Shown: positions 1-6,451, numbered from the stretch's first letter. The stretch: 8,111 nucleotides of DNA from Thiotrichales bacterium (GCA_023266165.1 JAHFRR010000060.1:1-8111); one strand, 5' to 3'. Made by a program: numbers and translations. The notes: a model not told the origin generated them from the sequence alone.

Positions 1-192
1 CCCCTTTTTGCTTCTGAAGGCTTTTTCAAACTGCACCCTCCACCCTAACCCTCCTCCGCAAGGGAGGAGGGAATAAGAAAGCCTTGCCAATTCAATAGGT
101 TAGAAAGATATGTGCATGCCGTAGCCCGCAAGGGGAGAGGGGACAAGAAATTATGATGCGAAAGTTTTTTATTTTTTAGAATTACCCACTCA
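1..192 (+). repeat. 192-bp dispersed intergenic repeat, copy A (inverted relative to copy B)
   Basis: By eye this matches the reverse complement of 7892-8083 over 192 bases with six substitutions (copy A positions 19, 44, 48, 93, 104 and 110) and no indels. It contains a perfect 9-bp hairpin (CCCTCCTCC 49-57 with GGAGGAGGG 63-71, loop GCAAG) and two diverged 25-nt subrepeats. It encodes no plausible protein, and its two ends are not inverted copies of each other, so it does not look like a classical TIR-bounded MITE. Because base 1 is the window edge, the true left boundary cannot be seen and the element may be longer. It resembles the purine/pyrimidine-skewed CCCTCTCC...GGGAGAGGG intergenic repeats seen in several proteobacterial genomes, but I cannot name a family. 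Confidence 0.93.
49..71. repeat. Perfect 9-bp hairpin inside repeat copy A
   Basis: CCCTCCTCC (49-57) pairs with GGAGGAGGG (63-71) around a 5-nt GCAAG loop. The mirror hairpin exists in copy B at about 8013-8035 and is unchanged despite substitutions nearby at copy A positions 44 and 48. No T-run follows on either strand, so it is not a standard intrinsic terminator. It could act as an RNA or cruciform structure when transcribed. Confidence 0.75.
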
Positions 193-233
193 GAACGACA
201 TAGCCCCGGTTTTTTCGTGTCTCCCGCTTTGGC

Positions 234-262
234 TTCTCAAAAAAAGCAATCTGCGCTAGAAT
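234..262 (+). promoter_or_regulatory. Candidate sigma70 promoter for folA
   Basis: TTCTCA (234-239, 4/6 to consensus) and TAGAAT (257-262, 5/6) are separated by 17 bp and lie 35 bp upstream of the folA start. The rest of the 193-297 spacer shows nothing else recognisable. This is a sequence match only; the weak -35 makes it a moderate call. Confidence 0.4.
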
Positions 263-297
263 GTAAGCCTTGATTTCAAAGCGCAGGAGCGTAGGCG

Positions 298-819
298 ATG
301 CGGGTTTATCCTCCTATGACCGCCATTGTGGCGTATGCGAAAAAAAATCGTGTGATAGGCTCCCATAATCAGCTCCCCTGGCATCTGCCGGATGATCTGA
401 AGCACTTCAAGGCGCTTACACGAGATAAAACAATTTTGATGGGCCGAAAGACTTATGCATCTATCGGGAAGCCCTTGCCGCATCGGCAAAATATTATTTT
501 GACGCGAGATCTCAATTTTCAAGCGCCTGGCTGTCAGGTGATTCATCATTTAGAAGACTTGCAGCAGATCAAGTGCTTATCCCCTGAGATCTATGTGATA
601 GGTGGTGCAGAGATTTATCGCTTATGCCTGCCCTATTGCCAGACGGTTTGGGCCAGTGAGGTCGACGCTGACGTGGAAGGTGATTGTGATTTCCCTTCTC
701 TCGACCCTGCCCATTGGCAAATCCATGAAACCACTTGGCATCCAGCGGATGCTCAACATCAGTTTGGGTTTGAGGTGGTGAGGTATGAAGCTGAGATATT
801 GCAAGTAAACCAAAATTGA
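298..819 (+). CDS. folA: Dihydrofolate reductase (type I, FolA)
   Basis: The enzyme reduces 7,8-dihydrofolate to tetrahydrofolate with NADPH in the cytosol and is the target of trimethoprim. The product is 173 residues, slightly longer than the 159 of E. coli FolA because of both ends. Visible family motifs are NRVIG near residue 17, LPWHLPDDLKHF at 26-37 (Asp33 matches catalytic Asp27 of E. coli), GRKTYASIGKPLP at 49-61 with the folate-binding Arg63, VIGGAEIY at 100-107 (nucleotide-binding GG) and VDADVEGD at 122-129. The E. coli Thr113 position is Ser120. ATG 298 is preferred because AGGAG at 285-289 sits 8 nt upstream. ATG 316 would give a more usual N-terminus (MTAIVAY) but is preceded by CTCCT, the opposite of a Shine-Dalgarno. 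The hicB-like gene follows after 46 bp, probably in the same transcript. Confidence 0.96.
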   Translation: MRVYPPMTAIVAYAKKNRVIGSHNQLPWHLPDDLKHFKALTRDKTILMGRKTYASIGKPLPHRQNIILTRDLNFQAPGCQVIHHLEDLQQIKCLSPEIYVIGGAEIYRLCLPYCQTVWASEVDADVEGDCDFPSLDPAHWQIHETTWHPADAQHQFGFEVVRYEAEILQVNQN

Positions 820-865
820 TATAGGGTATTGCTGCCATTGAAAGACAAACAGGAGTTCAACTCAA

Positions 866-1315
866 ATGAAAATACAGTACCCTGCCTTGGTTTCAGAGGA
901 TAAAGATGATCAGCGATTTTTGGTGAAGTTTGCTCATTTTGACGAGGCAATCACAGAGGGGAGCTCATTGCAAGAAGCCCTGCAGAATGCTGTTGAAGTG
1001 TTGACTTTGACGTTAGAGGGGCGCATGGATGAAGGGTTACCCATCCCTTTGCCACCGACATCAGGTGCATCAGAGGCTTATTGGGTCGCACCTGCTGCGC
1101 GCGTGCAAGCAGCGCTGCTTGTCAGGTTTCATCGCATTCAGCCAACGGCAATGTTAGCGAAACAATTACAGACTTCATGGCCTGCTGCAGCAAGGCTTGA
1201 AGATCCCCATCACTCGCCGAGCTTGCGACAGCTAGAACGCGCAGCCTCTGCTATGGGATTGCGACTTGTGATTTCACTTGAGGCATTAGGTGGACACATG
1301 ATGTCGTCGGATTGA
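866..1315 (+). CDS. HicB-family antitoxin-like protein without adjacent HicA
   Basis: The 149-residue product has the two-part layout of long HicB antitoxins. Residues 1-64 match the HicB partial RNase H-like fold (YPALV, then a short acidic turn, FAHFDEAITEGSSLQEA, a helix ending LEGRMDEGLPIPLP). Residues about 79-138 are a divergent helix-turn-helix region (VQAALLVRF, AKQLQTSWPAAARLEDP, LRQLERAASAMGLRLVISLE), which in the family binds the operator DNA. A good Shine-Dalgarno (AGGAG 851-855) lies 10 nt before the start. Known HicB proteins neutralise the HicA mRNA interferase, normally a roughly 60-residue protein encoded directly upstream or downstream. The 46 bp to folA and the 184 bp to the next ORF hold no HicA candidate. 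It is therefore an orphan antitoxin or a repurposed regulator; the latter is inference. Confidence 0.85.
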   Translation: MKIQYPALVSEDKDDQRFLVKFAHFDEAITEGSSLQEALQNAVEVLTLTLEGRMDEGLPIPLPPTSGASEAYWVAPAARVQAALLVRFHRIQPTAMLAKQLQTSWPAAARLEDPHHSPSLRQLERAASAMGLRLVISLEALGGHMMSSD

Positions 1316-1336
1316 AGTGTCGACCTAGCCTTTTTT
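1282..1336 (+). terminator. Candidate intrinsic terminator of the folA-hicB unit
   Basis: GGC (1282-1284), TAGGT (1287-1291) and GACAC (1293-1297) pair with GTGTC (1317-1321), ACCTA (1323-1327) and GCC (1328-1330). This leaves an AT bulge, one G/G mismatch and a 19-nt loop, and T6 (1331-1336) follows. The hairpin includes the last codons and stop of the hicB-like gene. The large loop and interrupted stem make it a moderate call. Confidence 0.45.
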
Positions 1337-1425
1337 ATTCTCCAGTCTTTCCTCCACCCCCGCGCGCGCAGGGTCATCCCTATTTTTACCCTACAAAGAT
1401 ACTAGTGAAAACCTGCGCATAAAAC

Positions 1426-1454
1426 TTGACGATTGAATCTTAGAAAGAGATAAT
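1426..1454 (+). promoter_or_regulatory. Strong sigma70-type promoter of the small peptide gene
   Basis: TTGACG (1426-1431, 5/6) and GATAAT (1449-1454, 5/6) are separated by an optimal 17-bp spacer. The predicted start near 1461 leaves a roughly 40-nt leader before the ORF at 1500. It is the best promoter match I found on the plus strand of the window, and no other plus-strand gene lies between it and the terminator at 1638. Confidence 0.7.
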
Positions 1455-1460
1455 TCAATC
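1431..1460. promoter_or_regulatory. 8+8 bp dyad overlapping the promoter (operator candidate)
   Basis: GATTGAAT (1431-1438) and its exact reverse complement ATTCAATC (1453-1460) are separated by 14 bp. The arm starts are 22 bp apart, about two helical turns. The left arm begins at the last base of the -35 and the right arm covers the end of the -10 and the start site. This is the geometry expected of a repressor operator for a dimeric DNA-binding protein. Which protein binds is unknown. Confidence 0.5.
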
Positions 1461-1499
1461 AGAAGAAATAAAGACTTTAGGTTTAACTTAATAGGGAGA

Positions 1500-1613
1500 A
1501 TGATGATGAAAACGTGGAGTAAACCTACCTTGATGAAAGGATTGTGTCGTGTGACGCAGGGTGGGTCGGCAGGTCTTAATGATGATCAGGGCTTTGGACT
1601 TACAGGTAGTTAA
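1500..1613 (+). CDS. 37-residue peptide, candidate lasso-peptide-like RiPP precursor
   Basis: The ORF opens with three consecutive ATG codons (1500, 1503, 1506) behind a purine-rich Shine-Dalgarno, AGGGAGA (1493-1499). The middle or third ATG has better spacing, giving 35-37 residues. The peptide divides naturally into a leader with WSKPTLMKGLCRVTQ and a Gly/Asp-rich tail, GGSAGLNDDQGFGLTGS. In the lasso peptide family the leader carries an aromatic-x-x-P-x-L motif read by the B1/RRE protein, a Thr at -2, and a Gly1 core that forms a macrolactam with Asp/Glu at position 7-9. Here Trp, Pro and Leu, Thr at -2, Gly1 and Asp8/Asp9 all fit, although the spacing between Leu, Gly and Thr is shorter than in the usual motif. 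The gene has its own promoter, dyad and terminator. No B- or C-type maturation enzyme or exporter is nearby, so function is inferred. A PqqA-like or other RRE-dependent precursor, or an unmodified peptide, is possible. Confidence 0.6.
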   Translation: MMMKTWSKPTLMKGLCRVTQGGSAGLNDDQGFGLTGS

Positions 1614-1637
1614 TGTCCAGACATGGATGGTTAAGAT

Positions 1638-1663
1638 AAAAACCGGGCTTGCCCGGTTTTTTT
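1638..1663. terminator. Bidirectional intrinsic terminator between peptide gene and secreted-protein gene
   Basis: AAAAACCGGGC (1638-1648) is the exact reverse complement of GCCCGGTTTTT (1651-1661). In practice this forms a 10-bp stem with a CTTG tetraloop. A T-run to 1663 follows on the plus strand and an A/T mirror follows on the minus strand. It ends the peptide transcript 25 bp after its stop. For the minus-strand gene, the stop codon (complement of 1662-1664) touches the U-tract side of the hairpin. Confidence 0.9.
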
Positions 1664-4600
1664 ATGCCTGTACTGGGCCAATGACCATCGCAGGATCCTC
1701 TGCAGGCCTTGAAGGGTGAGTGATGGCATTTGCAGTGGCAGATGAGCCCACGGTGAATCCACTACTGGTCACAGCACTCAGTTGTTCAGCGCCTATAATT
1801 TGTTGGTTTTGGACAAGCGTGTTAGCTTGAGCGAGTGCTGTCACTTGATAAGTCCCTGTTGCTAGATTCGCAAGCGTTGCGGAAGGAGAGTCTGGGCTTA
1901 CCAAGGTGCTATATCTATACTGGTTTGGGCCGCTGACATACAGTGAAAAGGCAGCTCCTGTGGGGAGCGATGTGCTGGAGGGACTGTACTGTACAGTCAG
2001 CTGTGCGCTTTGTCCTGTAACGGTTGGGTTGACAGGGGTCACTGTGACAGGATAGCTCCCGTACTCTGTGAAAGGAACGCTTAGGGTTTCACTCAGAGGA
2101 TTGCCTGAAGCATTATAGGCTGTCACAGAGACCCTGTATTGCTGCCCAGCAGTCAGTCCTGTGAATTGAGGTGCCGCATCACCTGGCTGATATTGAAGGC
2201 TCGTGGGTGTTGCCCCAGGCACTGCAATTTGATAATAGCTGACGGATTGATATTGCCCTGCGTACTGAAATCTGGGGCTTGCACTGCCAGCAATCGGGGC
2301 TGCAATCAAAATCTGTTTGATTGTCACCGGATACACAGGCGGCACAGTGCTTCCCATGTAGCTGGCCACTAAAGGCCACACAGGATTGGGGGTCAGCACG
2401 CCTGATGCGTTGGGAACTTGTTCGCTGGTAGAGAGCGGGTAGTTGACGATGCAGTTGGGGTTGCCTCCATGGCTTTGACCCGGCTGACAGCCATAGACTT
2501 CAGGCACCGCGAGGGCATAAAGCCCAAGGCCTAAGTTATTGGGGTTCTGGTAAGTGCTGCCAATAGAGGTGTTAGAAACCGGCGCGCCTAAGTAAATCCC
2601 ATTCAGTGGGGTGTAACGATTTGACATTTGATTGGTTGCAAAGCTTGTGATTGCAGAGATATAGGCTGCTTGGTATTGCCATTGCCCGGGGTACTGGCTC
2701 AAAGGGATATTGGCTGAAGGATCGTTTTCGTTGTTGGGATTATTGCTGACAACCGCTGCGACGCACATGGGGACATCTTGTTGGTGGGGAGTGCTGGAGT
2801 TTGCAGGGGACAGGAGGCACAGCGGCTGTCCGGAGACAGAGCTACTTCCAGATGGGTAATAGAGATAGTATTGTTGGGCAGCAGGTGGGTAGGATAGATT
2901 TGCGCTGGTTGCAGCAGCCTGGAAGTCAGCGTTCGTGCCAGAGGCTGCGTTTGTAGGGGATATAGGGACGTAAACGGGCGTGAAGTTTGACGGCAAGCTG
3001 GGGATCATGCAGGGGTTGCTTTGTGGGCTTTTGCTGGTGTCGCAAGCCCCGCCGGAGGCATTGGTGAGCTGTGGATTGTAGATGATCTCATAGGTCCAGT
3101 TCTCTGCGGAGCCTTCTGAGGGAACGGCCAGCTGGAAGTGCCCACCATAAACGCGTTGGTCATAAGCAAAGTCAGGATTGTTGTTCGAGGGGTTGTTGGC
3201 ATCATGAATCCCAAAGCGTGTGGCGTTACTAAAGAGCGTATTGTTGATATTGATGTTGCAATAGCTTTTAATCAAGAATAAGCCCAAGTTCGTGCCTGGC
3301 GTGGGGTCATCGTTAAAATGACAGGCATAATCCAATTGACCCAGCAAACATGAGCTGGAGAGGGCATAGGGGTAGTTGGTGCAGCCAGTCGGGTCGGCAG
3401 GCAGGGTGTTGGGAGGGGTTCCAAACGTGCTGTAATACGCTTGTTGATAGTTTGATGTAGGGTCAACGGTTTGGCCCACATCATAGGTGGAGGGCAAGAA
3501 GATACCCAGTGGGCCTTGCGCCATAATCAACGCAGGAGAATCGGCATCGGCAAAAGCGAAGATCTCATTGGTTTTGCCTGCACGCGCCAGAAGATCTGCA
3601 ACGTTTTTGAAAAACAGGATCGAGTGAGGGTCTGTAGGCAAAGGCTCCACATCAAATTGAATCCCTGCAATATGGGGATCGTTATAGATCCCGATACCGA
3701 TATTGGCGGTGAGCTGTCCCAGCTGCGACAACAGCTGCAGCGGATTAGTTTGTGAGGATAGGGTAGGGAGAGATCCCTTAAGGGGCGCATCAAACTCATA
3801 GGTAGTGATGAATTGGGTGTTGGGCGTATTGAGGTTGTAATATTGCGCCAGGCAGTCAATCATAGAGCCTGAGACATCAAGGTTAGCGTCGGTGTAGATG
3901 TTATTATTTAAAGGGCCGACGTCGTTATTCCAATATTTTAAATAGTTTTCATTGGTTCCGTATTGTACCCAGCCAATATCAGGTGTGATCGTACTGATGT
4001 TGTGGTTATTGATGGTGGGAACAAACAGACAATTGGGATAATCCCAACTGCTGGTTGTGCATGAAGCCACTGGAGTTGCTGTGAGTGGCGTATGGCAGGT
4101 GGGAGTGCCTTGAGCATTGGTGCTCACCATGCCTGGGGCCATATTGGGGCCATAGACCCAGGCGCTGAGACCGGGTTGTTGGAGGGAGTAAACAGGGTCA
4201 TAGGTGGGTGCTTCGCTTGAAGTGTTAGGGGCCTGTGTGGTGTTTTGAGAGGAGAGGTTCACATAGAAGGTTTGATAGGCGGTAGGTGTGGCATTTTGTG
4301 GGGCAGGGAGTGCTTGCGTTGCTTCTACCGTCAGCTGAACAACAGCATTGTTGGGCAGTTGGCTGCCGTTGACATAAAGCCAATCGTTGCCTGCACTGCT
4401 GGAGGACGTGGTTGGGATCGCCTGGGTGTTTTGCGCGAGCAAGAAAACCGAGTTGATGTTTGCATCTGCAATAGGGGTGCCAGGCGCGCCGTTATGAATA
4501 ATCATAGGCTCCCAGCCTGCGTTATAGGGTGTTAGGATGTCATTCACTGACGGGGCATCTCCATTGACGCGGTCAGGGATACCGGTGCTTGAGTTGACAA

Positions 4601-5939
4601 TGGAATACGTTGCATCTGCTGTGCTGACAGCGGGATTGGTGTTGGCAAAGAAGTTGGAGAGGTTGATCCAACCGCCGGATTGCGGTAACCCTGTGGTGAG
4701 ATAGGCGCCTGGTGTGTTGGCGATCTCTGTGGGGTTTTTTGCATAGATGCCTTGTGCAAGAGTGAGAAAAAAACAAGTGCCAACGGGGCCATGGTTGGGT
4801 TCAACCCACGTGGAATCTGAGAGGTTTCCTGTGCAATTGATACCTGCTCCGGTCGGTCGATTGCATGAGGTTAAACCGCCGGCAGGGCAGATTCCGCCGC
4901 CATCCGGGCCAAAAACATTTTGAGCGGTGATCCCTGTATCACAGGCGCACATGAAAACTCTACAGGTTCCGTAAGGGGCAGTGTCACAGGTCGAATCGTC
5001 GATGGCAGGGCCGTTGGTGAACAAGACGGAGTGGTATCCGACTTTAGGAAAATTAAACTGTAGGTTGATGGGGTTAGAGGGGAAGGCAGTAGGATCGGCC
5101 CCCATGGCTGTCACCACTTGCTGTGTGCTGGAATTGCCATTGAGACTATTGAGGGTGACATAGTATTGCATATTGGATTCAGTGGGATTGCTGACCTTAA
5201 ACGAGTTGATCAGGTAATTGCTCATATCCAGAATAGGGGTCGTGTTGAAGGGATAGGTGTTGCCCAGTAGGATTTGACGTGCAGGAGGCGCAACGGGCTC
5301 AATGTCTTGTAAATATTGAGAAAGATCTATATTGAAAACGCAGGCATCCCCTGGGATACCTTGCACAGGATTGACGATTTTGATCCAGAAGCTGTCGTTG
5401 ACAATAGACTGATTGTTAATAACCAGGGCAGAATCATTGAGTTTGGCGATGGGTGAGCCTGGCAGTAACGATCCAACAGGCGTGCTGCTGGAATCGCTCG
5501 GTGTGTATTGGTTTGTCATGCAGAGGGCTTGTTGAGCATCGCAGCCATTGGGTTGGCCGTATTTTTCATTGAGCGCGCTGCACACCTGGATTTCTGTGGC
5601 GTTGCCTGTGGTGGTAGGCAGCAGGATTTGTTGTGTGACAAAATTATTGGGGGTGACATTGGCATAGTTTGTGCAGGCCCAATCATTGAGCGCGCCCGAG
5701 TGCTTGGCGCTCATGGATAGAGTGACACCAGGCGGGGGTTTGGCAGGGGGCGTTGGGCACGGACTGGCGGTGTCTTGTGAGGAGTTGGGGATGGTATAGG
5801 AGCCAGAAAAATACAGGGGCGCGCTGGTGTTGTTGATAAACTCCATGCCATGAAGGGAGGGGGGAGTGGCATCTGCAACTCCCATCCCAAGACTTGCGCA
5901 AAAGGCTAACACGACGAGGTGTGTACAGTGCTTTAACAT
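1662..5939 (-). CDS. Giant Sec-secreted protein with TIM-barrel glycosidase-like centre and FN3/Ig-like C-terminus
   Basis: The 1425-residue product starts with a clear signal peptide: Lys3, a hydrophobic core at 8-21, and a probable cut after Ala-Asp-Ala24. Residues 25-650 are Asn/Thr/Ser/Pro-rich, with a Cys cluster at 318-389 (eight Cys). Residues about 650-960 and possibly to 1150 look like a TIM barrel. GIGIYNDPHIAGIQFDVEP (748-766) resembles the beta-4 D-x-E signature of GH18/GH25-type enzymes, with Asp763 and Glu765, although the first two Asp of the GH18 DxxDxDxE motif are Ala758 and Gln761. NEIFAFADAD (791-800) and FQLAVPSEGSAENWTYE (935-951) fit later strands. Residues about 1203-1290 resemble an FN3 domain (GLTAGQQYRVSVTAYNASG) and 1295-1398 a bacterial Ig-like domain. 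The mature chain has 28 cysteines, an even number, none after residue 1163, consistent with disulfides in the periplasm or outside the cell. I recognise no named family, and substrate and activity are unknown. Confidence 0.9.
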   Translation of the reverse strand: MLKHCTHLVVLAFCASLGMGVADATPPSLHGMEFINNTSAPLYFSGSYTIPNSSQDTASPCPTPPAKPPPGVTLSMSAKHSGALNDWACTNYANVTPNNFVTQQILLPTTTGNATEIQVCSALNEKYGQPNGCDAQQALCMTNQYTPSDSSSTPVGSLLPGSPIAKLNDSALVINNQSIVNDSFWIKIVNPVQGIPGDACVFNIDLSQYLQDIEPVAPPARQILLGNTYPFNTTPILDMSNYLINSFKVSNPTESNMQYYVTLNSLNGNSSTQQVVTAMGADPTAFPSNPINLQFNFPKVGYHSVLFTNGPAIDDSTCDTAPYGTCRVFMCACDTGITAQNVFGPDGGGICPAGGLTSCNRPTGAGINCTGNLSDSTWVEPNHGPVGTCFFLTLAQGIYAKNPTEIANTPGAYLTTGLPQSGGWINLSNFFANTNPAVSTADATYSIVNSSTGIPDRVNGDAPSVNDILTPYNAGWEPMIIHNGAPGTPIADANINSVFLLAQNTQAIPTTSSSSAGNDWLYVNGSQLPNNAVVQLTVEATQALPAPQNATPTAYQTFYVNLSSQNTTQAPNTSSEAPTYDPVYSLQQPGLSAWVYGPNMAPGMVSTNAQGTPTCHTPLTATPVASCTTSSWDYPNCLFVPTINNHNISTITPDIGWVQYGTNENYLKYWNNDVGPLNNNIYTDANLDVSGSMIDCLAQYYNLNTPNTQFITTYEFDAPLKGSLPTLSSQTNPLQLLSQLGQLTANIGIGIYNDPHIAGIQFDVEPLPTDPHSILFFKNVADLLARAGKTNEIFAFADADSPALIMAQGPLGIFLPSTYDVGQTVDPTSNYQQAYYSTFGTPPNTLPADPTGCTNYPYALSSSCLLGQLDYACHFNDDPTPGTNLGLFLIKSYCNININNTLFSNATRFGIHDANNPSNNNPDFAYDQRVYGGHFQLAVPSEGSAENWTYEIIYNPQLTNASGGACDTSKSPQSNPCMIPSLPSNFTPVYVPISPTNAASGTNADFQAAATSANLSYPPAAQQYYLYYPSGSSSVSGQPLCLLSPANSSTPHQQDVPMCVAAVVSNNPNNENDPSANIPLSQYPGQWQYQAAYISAITSFATNQMSNRYTPLNGIYLGAPVSNTSIGSTYQNPNNLGLGLYALAVPEVYGCQPGQSHGGNPNCIVNYPLSTSEQVPNASGVLTPNPVWPLVASYMGSTVPPVYPVTIKQILIAAPIAGSASPRFQYAGQYQSVSYYQIAVPGATPTSLQYQPGDAAPQFTGLTAGQQYRVSVTAYNASGNPLSETLSVPFTEYGSYPVTVTPVNPTVTGQSAQLTVQYSPSSTSLPTGAAFSLYVSGPNQYRYSTLVSPDSPSATLANLATGTYQVTALAQANTLVQNQQIIGAEQLSAVTSSGFTVGSSATANAITHPSRPAEDPAMVIGPVQA

Positions 5940-5973
5940 GATTTGTCTTTCATTTTTTTAAAAACCTGAGGTC

Positions 5974-6002
5974 ATTATAGTGGTATTTTCTCCTGATGGC
6001 TA
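5974..6002 (-). promoter_or_regulatory. Candidate sigma70 promoter of the secreted-protein gene
   Basis: On the minus strand a perfect TATAAT (complement of 5974-5979) has TAGCCA (complement of 5997-6002, 4/6) 17 bp upstream. Transcription would start near 5967, giving a leader of about 28 nt. The Shine-Dalgarno is weak (GAAAG, 7 nt before the start codon). Confidence 0.55.
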
Positions 6003-6051
6003 GGGCTTCTAAGGCTCCCAAGAGTTTTTTGATTTTTTTGAAAATTTATTC

Positions 6052-6080
6052 TTGTATGGCGCTTGAGTTTTGTGTACAAT
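6052..6080 (+). promoter_or_regulatory. Candidate sigma70 promoter of rplU-rpmA-obgE
   Basis: TTGTAT (6052-6057, 4/6) and TACAAT (6075-6080, 5/6) have a 17-bp spacer. A T-rich tract at 6025-6050 lies immediately upstream, as expected of an UP element at a ribosomal-protein promoter. It is divergent from the promoter of the secreted-protein gene, with about 49 bp between the two -35 boxes. Confidence 0.55.
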
Positions 6081-6123
6081 GCGCCTTCTCTGGATTTTTG
6101 TTTAACAACTCAGGTATAAGCGC

Positions 6124-6438
6124 ATGTACGCAGTATTTTTAAGTGGTGGGAAGCAACATCGTGTTCAAATGGGCGATGTGGTGAAATTAGAAAAGCTTGA
6201 GCACGGCGTGGGTGATCAGGTCGAGTTCACACAGGTTTTGATGGTGGCAGAAGGCGAGGCGATCCAACTCGGTGCGCCGTATCTCGCGTCTGTAAAGATC
6301 ATGGGAGAAGTGATTGAACACGGTCGGCATAAAAAAATTCGTATCTTGAAGTTCCGTCGCCGCAAGCATCACATGAAACGCATGGGGCATCGTCAGTATT
6401 ACACGGCGATCAAAATTACACAGATTTTAGCAGCATAA
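6124..6438 (+). CDS. rplU: 50S ribosomal protein L21
   Basis: L21 binds 23S rRNA in the large subunit and contacts L20. The 104-residue product matches the family length (103 in E. coli) and shows the usual landmarks: an MYAVFLSGGKQHRV N-terminus, KLEKLEHGVGDQVEF, and the basic KIRILKFRRRKHHMKRMGHRQ stretch near 72-92 ending in YYTAIKITQI. AGGT (6112-6115) precedes ATG 6124 by 8 nt. It is the first gene of the operon, with rpmA 13 bp downstream. Confidence 0.98.
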   Translation: MYAVFLSGGKQHRVQMGDVVKLEKLEHGVGDQVEFTQVLMVAEGEAIQLGAPYLASVKIMGEVIEHGRHKKIRILKFRRRKHHMKRMGHRQYYTAIKITQILAA

Positions 6439-6451
6439 GGGGTATTTATCC

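Noticed and set aside
1..192. Possible CRISPR or MITE with terminal inverted repeats
   Set aside because: There is no regularly spaced short repeat array, and the two ends of the element are not complementary to each other. The left end also cannot be defined because the window starts there.
193..220. GC run followed by T6 (around 205-215) as a terminator before folA
   Set aside because: The CCCCGG before the T-run has no upstream complementary arm that would make a stem.
799..827. Possible separate promoter for the hicB-like gene (TTGCAA/TAGGGT)
   Set aside because: The -10 match is only 3/6. Co-transcription with folA across a 46-bp gap is the simpler reading.
1361..1370. Short alternating CG tract as a Z-DNA or regulatory site
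   Set aside because: It is only about nine alternating bases, too short to carry weight, and has no associated signal.
3471..3859. Overlapping open frames on both strands inside the secreted-protein gene
   Set aside because: The 1425-codon frame has a signal peptide and is continuous through this region. The alternatives lack a convincing Shine-Dalgarno or recognisable domains.
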